DNA of 22,943 nucleotides from a virus. The stretch is taken from the IMG/VR virus record IMGVR_UViG_3300025098_002457, positions 1 to 22,943 of that record. The stretch is one strand, 5' to 3'. Positions within the stretch are counted from its first letter, which is position 1. Every line of letters begins with the position of its first letter. Shown here one piece after another: positions 5,113 to 11,305 of this stretch. Below the pieces are notes generated by a model that saw only the letters and a list, made by a program, of their open reading frames with translations, was not told where the DNA came from and ran no database searches. A program made the position numbers and the translations under genes.

Positions 5113-6830
5113 TCTCTCATTCTGTCAAAATCGCCTTCGTCTTGTACTTCCATTTGCTGCGGTTGAGCTTGCATTTGGTAGTCGTCATATAAAGAATTAA
5201 TTTTTTCGATAAACGCCTTTGCGGGTTCTATGAACTCTTCGCCATAATCTTTTTCAATCATAGTTAATACTGCTGTTTCGCCTTTCGGAAACTCGCCTAT
5301 TTGTCTATCGTAATATGATAATATAAACTCGCCTAATGGTGTCTTTTGTTCTTCTTTTTCTAACTTAATCTTTTCGCCGTCTGGGCCATCAATTTCATCG
5401 CCCTTTTTCTTGCCATTCATTTTGGCTTTTGCTACAGCGCCTGAGTATGCATTGCCTTCGTCAAACTCGATATCACCGTCTCGGAATGCTTCATCAGCCT
5501 GTTGTTGAATGTCAGCGTCATCCCAATAAAGCATGTCTTCTGGACCAGGTAATGTATTAGCAACTATCTCCGGCTTACCGTTTTTAATTTCAACTTCAAC
5601 TTCTACTTCGTGTTCGCCACCATCTTGATCAGTAACAAACAACGCCATAGTTCCTACTTTGCCTTCTTGTGTTTCGTTAGTTTCGCCTTCAGCAAACTGA
5701 CCCATACTAGCTTCAAATGCTGCCTCTAGTTCAGCATCTTCTGGAACACACTTGTTTACACGCTTACCTTTGTTCTTACCTGTACCTTTTTGCGTACCGG
5801 CTTTCTTATAACCGTCCCAGCATTTGTCTGGTCCTGCAACTTCGTCTAATTCGTCTGGACCAATCTCTGTTGCTTTAGTTGCTTCGCTTACTAGATTATA
5901 AATGTACGGAAATACATCTGCTAGTTCTTCATTAAACTGTTTAATAGTTAATTGGTCAATCCAATTTTCTGCAACATCACTCGGAACATCTTCTAGTACT
6001 GGGGTTTCAAATGCTTCAAATGTTTCTTTGTAATATGCTGGCTTTTGTAAGCTCTCGATAGTCTTCTTAACTGTAGCAATACGCTCTTTAACAATATCTG
6101 TGTATCCTGCTAAACTTTCTGCCATTACTGCTGAACGACCCATGTAGTTTTTAAATTTACGTAGTTTAGCCATTTCTTCTGAAAGGCTTACGATATGCTT
6201 ACCAAAGTCGTCATATGCATGTCCGCCTTCAGCGACATGGCGTGCCATTGCTCTAGCACCACTTAGGTGTTTGTATGGATATCTAAATCTTTCACCGTCT
6301 GCACTTTCGATATATATTTTTCCAATACTACGTGTACGTCCTACTGCTGTTTCTTGATTAATGCTTTCTGTGTGCTTAATCATAATACGTGCTTCGCCTA
6401 CATTTTGATAGCTAATGCGGCTAGTTCCGTATAATTTTGATTCGTTCATGTTGTCGTCCCCAGTCTTTGTTGCAAGGTATTTATAATCTCTTTTCTCTAA
6501 ATTTGATTTTGTAATGTCTCTAGTGTTAAACGATAACATTCTTTTCTTTGAAAAAGATCTTAATTCCTTTAAAAAATCAAACCATAAACTTTTTGAAACA
6601 GCATTTTCTACAACGCCTTTATGATACATTATTACAACACCGTCTTCTTCTGATAATGATATGCTTACATTACCCAAGTCTTGTGTTTTGTCGTTGTAAG
6701 GAAATTCAAAAAATCTTGCTTGAGTAGGATCGTTTACTACATTTCCTTGGCCGTCTCCAATAGTTACATTGGCAAATCGCCCACGTATCTTTGAAAATAA
6801 TTCATTTGCTGTTTGATCAAGTTTGTTCAT
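5094..6830 (-). CDS. Conserved marine T4-like virion/structural protein, 578 aa
   Basis: I recognise the protein as a type conserved in marine T4-like myoviruses but cannot name its T4 counterpart. The N-terminal half (MNKLDQTANELFSKIRGRF ... SFNTRDITKSNL ... KLYGTSRISYQN ... HLSGARAMARHVAEGG) looks like one folded domain of about 265 residues. A Lys/Gly-rich segment bounded by C337 and C361 follows, then an acidic region (about 365-470), and the end is RMRELAGLR. No signal peptide, membrane segment or catalytic motif is visible. Location directly after the large terminase and a late-type promoter argues for a virion or head-assembly role. The ATG at 6830 has no Shine-Dalgarno; ATAAATA lies 8 nt upstream and overlaps the terminase stop codon, so the leader would be only about 3 nt. 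Confidence 0.7.
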   Translation of the reverse strand: MNKLDQTANELFSKIRGRFANVTIGDGQGNVVNDPTQARFFEFPYNDKTQDLGNVSISLSEEDGVVIMYHKGVVENAVSKSLWFDFLKELRSFSKKRMLSFNTRDITKSNLEKRDYKYLATKTGDDNMNESKLYGTSRISYQNVGEARIMIKHTESINQETAVGRTRSIGKIYIESADGERFRYPYKHLSGARAMARHVAEGGHAYDDFGKHIVSLSEEMAKLRKFKNYMGRSAVMAESLAGYTDIVKERIATVKKTIESLQKPAYYKETFEAFETPVLEDVPSDVAENWIDQLTIKQFNEELADVFPYIYNLVSEATKATEIGPDELDEVAGPDKCWDGYKKAGTQKGTGKNKGKRVNKCVPEDAELEAAFEASMGQFAEGETNETQEGKVGTMALFVTDQDGGEHEVEVEVEIKNGKPEIVANTLPGPEDMLYWDDADIQQQADEAFRDGDIEFDEGNAYSGAVAKAKMNGKKKGDEIDGPDGEKIKLEKEEQKTPLGEFILSYYDRQIGEFPKGETAVLTMIEKDYGEEFIEPAKAFIEKINSLYDDYQMQAQPQQMEVQDEGDFDRMRELAGLR

Positions 6831-6838
6831 ATTAATAT

Positions 6839-6845
6839 TATTTAT
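6839..6845 (-). promoter_or_regulatory. T4-late-like -10 element (ATAAATA) for the 578-aa gene
   Basis: The minus strand reads GGATAAATA-ATATTAAT-ATG, with the ATG at 6830. The element overlaps the TAA stop of the terminase gene (6844-6842). Confidence 0.55.
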
Positions 6846-8425
6846 CCAAAGTTGCTACTAATGAAGATTGGCATTGGTGCTTCATAATCTTCGTCTTGTT
6901 CTGCTTGATTAAACGTATTGTAAATTCTGGGATCCCAGTCTTTAAGAACAGCCATCATTCTAATACATAATAAAGTAGCACTAACTAAGTCGTCTGTCAT
7001 TCCAGACTTTGCTTGAAAGCTACTACCTGTTGCTACGAAACCTTTTAACTCTGATAATAAAGTCTTACTACGTACAGTCATTTTATCGTTTTCAATCATT
7101 GTTTTCATACGACTACATGCTGTAATTTTTGTACTGTGTGTAGTATTAAATCCTTTTCGAAACTTTCGCACATGTCCTTTTCGAATAGGTTCAGACACAA
7201 ATAGTCCTGGTATATTCTCTTCCCCAAAATCGTTTATAACGATTAATGCTGCTTCGCCAATGCCGTTATTTTCGACTGACCAATATATTCCGTTTGGATT
7301 TCTTGTTTCGCTTTCGATGTATTTGCATATATCTGATAGTACTCTTACTTGTCCTGGAATCCCAGTTTGATTGTGTTGCCATTCTGCTACTTGCTCGTAA
7401 CTAGGCAACTCAAACACTTGTATAGCAGCATTGTCGCCGCCAGTACCCATGCTAGGATCTAATCCTATAGCATATGTAAATTGGTTGGTAGGCTTTTTAT
7501 ACCAACGTGTTTGTCCCATATTTAATATAGGTCTTTGGCCTTCCATAGCACTAAGTTTGATTGAATTAATTAGTGTTTCGTCAAATACTAAGAACTCACA
7601 ACCGTATTCGCGTCTAAACTTTTCTTCGCCAATACGTCCAATTTCTTCTTCTTTCCATTTTTCATCTCTATCTGGGTGTTCGCTCCATTCTGCTACAAAA
7701 CTGTGAAACCCATTTGTTCCTAGTTCAGTTTCATTACCGTGTGCATCAAATTTTTCTTCTGCTTGTTTCCAAATCATAGCAAATGTATCTTCGTCTGAGT
7801 TGGGTGTACTTGTAATAATAGCTCTACCGCCTGTTGCTAGTGTAGGTGATATTGAAGTCCAAAACTCTTCTGCAATATTAGGTTGTACAAATGCAAACTC
7901 GTCACAGTATAGTAATGATATACTCATACCACGTCCTGTATTACCTGTTGTAGTTTGTGCTACAATACGTGACCCATTTTCAAATTCAATTGATTGCTTG
8001 TTGTAACTTGTAACACCTGCTCTAATATGATCCGGACACGTTTCATATACAAACCGTATACGTGACATAATCTCTTGCGCACCTGTATATTTGTGCGCAG
8101 CAACAAGTATTGTTTGATCAGGATTAAACATTGCATACCATGCTAGATAGATACTAGCACATGTAGTTTTACCTGTTTGTCTAGGCATCATATTAATGTT
8201 AAAGCGAAAGTTGTGATAGCTGTGCATCAAACGTAACTGATACTCATAAGGATCAAACAACAACTTACCTTTTACAGGATGCTGTATAAATGCAAAGTGT
8301 TTTGCAAAGTGTAAATATCCTTCGTCAGGATCCATGCACTTTTGCAAATCTGCAATATGCTCTTCTGTAAACGTTTCTGTTTTATTCGCCTTCTTAATTA
8401 AGACGCCGTCTAATGATGCTGCCAT
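6842..8425 (-). CDS. 17: Terminase large subunit (gp17-like)
   Basis: This is the packaging motor ATPase and nuclease, 527 aa from the ATG at 8425. Walker A is PRQTGKTT (81-88), Walker B LLYCDE (171-176) and the coupling motif TSTPN (205-209). The RNase H-like nuclease domain starts at YAIGLDPSMGTGGDN (D333), followed by SVENNGIGE and, near the C-terminus, SGMTDDLVSATLL, which supply the remaining acidic residues. A frame extension to a GTG at 8452 would place the start inside the upstream terminator stem, so ATG 8425 is preferred. That ATG lies exactly 5 nt after the late element TTAAATA, with no Shine-Dalgarno, suggesting a leaderless message. It would work with the small subunit at 9747-10253, which is separated from it by two structural genes. 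Confidence 0.95.
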   Translation of the reverse strand: MAASLDGVLIKKANKTETFTEEHIADLQKCMDPDEGYLHFAKHFAFIQHPVKGKLLFDPYEYQLRLMHSYHNFRFNINMMPRQTGKTTCASIYLAWYAMFNPDQTILVAAHKYTGAQEIMSRIRFVYETCPDHIRAGVTSYNKQSIEFENGSRIVAQTTTGNTGRGMSISLLYCDEFAFVQPNIAEEFWTSISPTLATGGRAIITSTPNSDEDTFAMIWKQAEEKFDAHGNETELGTNGFHSFVAEWSEHPDRDEKWKEEEIGRIGEEKFRREYGCEFLVFDETLINSIKLSAMEGQRPILNMGQTRWYKKPTNQFTYAIGLDPSMGTGGDNAAIQVFELPSYEQVAEWQHNQTGIPGQVRVLSDICKYIESETRNPNGIYWSVENNGIGEAALIVINDFGEENIPGLFVSEPIRKGHVRKFRKGFNTTHSTKITACSRMKTMIENDKMTVRSKTLLSELKGFVATGSSFQAKSGMTDDLVSATLLCIRMMAVLKDWDPRIYNTFNQAEQDEDYEAPMPIFISSNFG

Positions 8426-8430
8426 ACTAG

Positions 8431-8437
8431 TATTTAA
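8431..8437 (-). promoter_or_regulatory. T4-late-like -10 element (TTAAATA) for terminase
   Basis: The minus strand reads TTAAATA-CTAGT-ATG (ATG at 8425), again with a 5-nt gap. It begins directly after the T-tract of the terminator at 8438-8466, so one transcript ends where the next starts. Confidence 0.55.
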
Positions 8438-8466
8438 CCAAAAAAATAGCACCCGGAGGTGCTATT
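8438..8466 (-). terminator. Intrinsic terminator upstream of the terminase gene
   Basis: AATAGCACC (8445-8453) and GGTGCTATT (8458-8466) form a perfect 9-bp stem with a 4-nt loop. On the minus strand it is followed by a run of T. It sits 25 nt past the stop of the 223-aa structural gene. Confidence 0.88.
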
Positions 8467-8490
8467 GAGTTTGCTGGTTATCTTTTGTTA

Positions 8491-9162
8491 TTAGCTACAG
8501 CCGCAGCTTGAACATGCTTTTAGCAGTGTCTTGCCTTTGCATTTTGGACAACCTTTTTTGTCGTCTTCTTTTACTTTTGCATCTTTGGCTGCTTTCTTCA
8601 TTGGCTCTTTTTTGTCGCCGTCTTTATCTAAGTCTAAAAAGTCTGGCTTGCCTTTCTTTTCGCTTAGTGCTGCATATAGATCAGCTTTGATATTTTCTAA
8701 CGCAGGATCATTAGTACGAATTGCTTTACGGTCTTTTGAACGATGTAAGTCATCGCCATCAGGTGTAACGTCTTGCATATCGCCTACTCTTGTATCTGGA
8801 GCGTTAGCATATCCATCTTCGTCCATATCTAAATCATCATTGCAGCTACTATCTTTTGTATCTGAATCACCTGGTACATCGTCTTTACCTGGAATCTTTG
8901 GATCGTCCATAATTCCTGCTAAACGTTCCATGTCCATGCGCGGAGAAAGTGTCTTAGCACTTACTTCTTCTGCGCCACCTAATCCTGCATTTTTCATCAT
9001 GTCTAATAAGTCTGCTACGTGCTCTTTACCACTTGCATTCATTGACACATTTACTGTTACTGGATTTCCTTTGTCTACTTCTTGTGGCGGAATTGCTGGC
9101 ATACCAGGCATTTCATTCATTCCACATTCGTCCATAGATTCTAAAAGTTTTTTCATATCCAT
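8491..9162 (-). CDS. Acidic structural/scaffold-like protein with C-terminal zinc-ribbon-like motif
   Basis: The 223-aa, highly acidic, low-complexity protein has several recognisable pieces. VNVSMNASGKEHVADLLDMM (37-56) and FLDLDKDGDKKEPMKKAAKD (165-184) are, from memory, recurrent in marine T4-like virion proteins. MERLAGIMD (78-86) resembles the RMRELAGLR end of the 578-aa protein. Two DxDxDG-type segments (DLDMDEDG near 110, DLDKDGDK near 167) could bind calcium. The C-terminus carries CxxC-x8-CxxC (C205, C208, C217, C220) plus C222, a zinc-ribbon-like arrangement. No enzyme signature is present. A strong AGGAGG site precedes ATG 9162 inside the end of the previous gene, and a terminator follows the stop. 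Confidence 0.65.
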   Translation of the reverse strand: MDMKKLLESMDECGMNEMPGMPAIPPQEVDKGNPVTVNVSMNASGKEHVADLLDMMKNAGLGGAEEVSAKTLSPRMDMERLAGIMDDPKIPGKDDVPGDSDTKDSSCNDDLDMDEDGYANAPDTRVGDMQDVTPDGDDLHRSKDRKAIRTNDPALENIKADLYAALSEKKGKPDFLDLDKDGDKKEPMKKAAKDAKVKEDDKKGCPKCKGKTLLKACSSCGCS

Positions 9163-9164
9163 TG

Positions 9165-9725
9165 TTATTTTCCTCCTACTACTGATGTAGCGTTCTCTTC
9201 ATTCTTTATATCGCTGCTTTCGCCTACTGGTGCAGCGGCAGCTGGATCGTGTTCTCTTTCTTTACGGGCTACTTCTAACTCTTTAAGCAAGTCCATTACT
9301 CTATCACCTGCTACAGATTCTTGTGCAGACTCACCGCCCATGTCTTCTTGGGTTAACTTTACTTCATATGTATCTGGTACTGGAGTACCTTGTGCATCTT
9401 CTAACGGGTCGCCTTCGCCACGTACAACAATATGTCCTGCTGGACAATCACAACAACTATCTAAGTACTCTCCTAACACTTGAGCAGTTGTCGGGTATGT
9501 TAACTCTGCTTCAAAATGTGTAACTTCCATATTATGTAAGTTTGGAAAATCTAAAGGACGTTCTTGGATTGGTGTTTTTTTACCAGTTGTTATATTAGAT
9601 ACTTTAAATCTTTCTAAACAAGTTTTTAGATGATCATTAAAGCCGTCTGGTAACTCGCCAGCGATTGCTATTTTAAATGGGTAAGCCTTTTTAGACTCTG
9701 TTAAATATTCTGTAAAAGATTTCAT
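9165..9725 (-). CDS. Putative capsid/virion structural protein, MKSFTEYLTE start
   Basis: The 186-aa protein opens MKSFTEYLTESKKAYPFKIA, an N-terminus that I have seen repeatedly in head and scaffold-related proteins of T4-like phages. It has a middle region with a CCDCPAG cluster (about residues 91-97) and an acidic, Ala-rich C-terminal tail. No catalytic motif is visible. It lies between the small terminase and the 223-aa acidic protein, in a late operon starting at a late element that overlaps the gp16 stop. The Shine-Dalgarno is AGGA, about 10 nt before the ATG. A structural or assembly role is inferred from context only. Confidence 0.6.
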   Translation of the reverse strand: MKSFTEYLTESKKAYPFKIAIAGELPDGFNDHLKTCLERFKVSNITTGKKTPIQERPLDFPNLHNMEVTHFEAELTYPTTAQVLGEYLDSCCDCPAGHIVVRGEGDPLEDAQGTPVPDTYEVKLTQEDMGGESAQESVAGDRVMDLLKELEVARKEREHDPAAAAPVGESSDIKNEENATSVVGGK

Positions 9726-9746
9726 TGCGTATTGTCCTATTATATA

Positions 9747-10253
9747 TTATTTATCTTTATCGAGACCTTTTAGCTTCTCAAGGAGACTGTTTCTGTCAGT
9801 AACCATATAATTTTCGCCATGAATAACATCTCCGGCACCATTTGCATTAGAGTCTCTATCCATTTTATCTTTTTTAAGTTGCAGCTCGATCATTTTTAAC
9901 TTTTTATCTAGTTTAGCAGTCTTAGCGTCTAATGATGTTTTTAACATTCCGCCTGCTACTTCGAATACTCTACTAGCATAGCGACTTTCAACATTCATTC
10001 CTAAGTCCATTAAATCATCATATGCTTCTAATGCACGTGATGCAATGTCTTCAAGTTCTTCGTCTGCTTTTTGACCAAGTCCTCTTACTGCTGGTAATGC
10101 TCCTGCAATCTTATCAAACTCAGCTATATCACGCATAGTTTCTTGTTGTCTATCCACTTCATGACTTTGCTGTTCTTTTTCTTGTGATACTGCCTTTTCA
10201 ATAATTTCTTTTGAATCAGGCAAATCTAATAATTCTTCTAGTTTTTTAGTCAT
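9747..10253 (-). CDS. 16: Terminase small subunit (gp16-like)
   Basis: The 168-aa helical protein begins MTKKLEELLDLPDSKEIIEK. Its central region is SRALEAYDDLMDLGMNVESR, followed by FEVAGGMLKTSLDAKTAKLDKKLKMIELQLKKDK. Overall this is the long coiled-coil organisation of T4 gp16, which recognises concatemeric DNA and stimulates the gp17 ATPase and nuclease. The frame can extend one codon to a TTG at 10256, but ATG 10253 with an upstream GGA is the more usual start. A late element lies at 10280-10286. The call rests on general similarity and on linkage to gp17, gp4 and structural genes; there is no catalytic motif to check. Confidence 0.75.
   Translation of the reverse strand: MTKKLEELLDLPDSKEIIEKAVSQEKEQQSHEVDRQQETMRDIAEFDKIAGALPAVRGLGQKADEELEDIASRALEAYDDLMDLGMNVESRYASRVFEVAGGMLKTSLDAKTAKLDKKLKMIELQLKKDKMDRDSNANGAGDVIHGENYMVTDRNSLLEKLKGLDKDK
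9748..9754 (-). promoter_or_regulatory. T4-late-like -10 element (ATAAATA), internal to the gp16 3' end
   Basis: The minus strand reads AGATAAATAATATATAATAGG, with AGGA and then ATG at 9725. The element overlaps the TAA stop of gp16, and here a normal leader with a Shine-Dalgarno follows. Confidence 0.5.
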
Positions 10254-10279
10254 CAATCTATTCCATTATATGCTAGTTT

Positions 10280-10286
10280 TATTTAT
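10280..10286 (-). promoter_or_regulatory. T4-late-like -10 element (ATAAATA) for gp16
   Basis: The minus strand reads TGATAAATAAAACTAGC, about 27 nt before ATG 10253. It touches the TGA stop of sulfotransferase copy 2. Confidence 0.5.
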
Positions 10287-10864
10287 CAGAATTTGTACTT
10301 AAATGTTTCAATATCGTTTTTAAACTTATTTGCTACTATTTGTTTGGTATTATCGTTATAATATTCTCTATAATCTTTATTTCTAGACGAGGTATTTAAG
10401 TATGGTAACTCTTGTTTAATATTAAATTTATCTTTTAGAAGTTGTATGTCGTGGTTTATATTTTCTAATTTCATAATATAGGATACACCTATAGTCCTAT
10501 GATGTTGATCTTTTAATTGTGTTTTTTCTATAAAGTATTCAAAGCCTTTTTCAAAGTTTTCTAGAACTTGTTGATTGTATTCTAAACTAAATTTACCTTT
10601 TTCTCTAGGGTTTTTAATCCTGCGTAACGCTCTATCTCTAGTAAAGAAATACCAGCTTACACACCAGTCCCAAGGATTTCGTACAACTGCAAAACTAAAG
10701 TCAAACCTTCCGTACTTTGCTTCAAGTGCCTGTAATGTGTGATGCTTAGTAGCTTTTGTTACTTGGCTAGATGTGTTATCTAATAACCATTTTTGTATAC
10801 TGCTGCCGCCTGTTTTAGGAATATGTACAAAGATACTATTGTGAGGACTTATAATTACAGCCAT
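10286..10864 (-). CDS. Sulfotransferase-like protein (Sulfotransfer_2 type), copy 2
   Basis: The 192-aa protein has HIPKTGG at residues 14-20 and VRNPWDW at 61-67, the same positions as in the paralogue at 156-776. It ends ETFKYKF. The PAPS-binding loop and 3'-phosphate segment appear intact, so activity is plausible; the acceptor is unknown. Unlike copy 1, it is embedded in the late morphogenesis operon: its ATG overlaps the gp4 stop (TAATG), and gp16 follows after a late promoter. Late expression would fit modification of virion glycans or of the host surface near lysis, but that is inference. No signal peptide is visible. Confidence 0.85.
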   Translation of the reverse strand: MAVIISPHNSIFVHIPKTGGSSIQKWLLDNTSSQVTKATKHHTLQALEAKYGRFDFSFAVVRNPWDWCVSWYFFTRDRALRRIKNPREKGKFSLEYNQQVLENFEKGFEYFIEKTQLKDQHHRTIGVSYIMKLENINHDIQLLKDKFNIKQELPYLNTSSRNKDYREYYNDNTKQIVANKFKNDIETFKYKF

Positions 10865-11301
10865 TATCTTCTTTTGCCGTTATGAAAAATATCATTTTCA
10901 GTAACAATTCTAAAAAATATTCCCTGTTGTTTACACCATGCTCTTGCTGCTTCCCACTTGGCTTGATTGATAATCCAATGAGCTTGATTAGCTCGACTCT
11001 TGCCTGTCTTTTCTTTTAATGATTGGTTTTCTGGTTTTACTTCAATAAGTTCAACTTTACTTTTTCCAGTCTTACCTGCATATGCAATAAAAAAGTCTGG
11101 TACATATATTGTTTGTTTTCCAGTAAGAGGATGTCGATACGGTATTTTTACTGCTTCACTTGCCCATTGCGTTACACTAGGATGTTCGTCACAGAATCTC
11201 ATAAATGCAAACTCCCAACTACTTCGATATGTTGGAGTTTTATTACCCATATATTTTTCAGGATTTTTTAATTTAAATTTACCTTGAGCATACTTAGGCA
11301 T
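10864..11301 (-). CDS. 4: Head completion protein (gp4-like), PD-(D/E)XK-type fold
   Basis: The 145-aa protein matches the T4 gp4 pattern: GKFKLKNPEKYMGN, then YRSSWEFAFMRFCD (25-38), then QWASEAVKIPYRHP and VPDFFIAY, then ELIEVKP. D69 in VPDF, with E87 and K89 in EVK, reproduces the PD-(D/E)XK nuclease signature, and E30 in RSSWE may complete the site, as in TnsA-like proteins. In T4, gp4 acts with gp50/gp65 at head completion after packaging. It begins 5 nt after the subtilase gene and overlaps the sulfotransferase start by one nucleotide, in a tight late operon. Confidence 0.82.
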   Translation of the reverse strand: MPKYAQGKFKLKNPEKYMGNKTPTYRSSWEFAFMRFCDEHPSVTQWASEAVKIPYRHPLTGKQTIYVPDFFIAYAGKTGKSKVELIEVKPENQSLKEKTGKSRANQAHWIINQAKWEAARAWCKQQGIFFRIVTENDIFHNGKRR

Positions 11302-11305
11302 ATCA

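Noticed and set aside
8425-8452. Longer terminase start at a GTG (8452)
   Set aside because: It would begin inside the terminator stem and translate the T-tract and late promoter; ATG 8425 fits the promoter spacing.
8531-9190. Plus-strand 219-codon open frame
   Set aside because: It is antisense to the 223-aa acidic structural gene; its composition (Ser/Leu/Phe-rich) is that of a reversed acidic gene, and there is no ribosome site.
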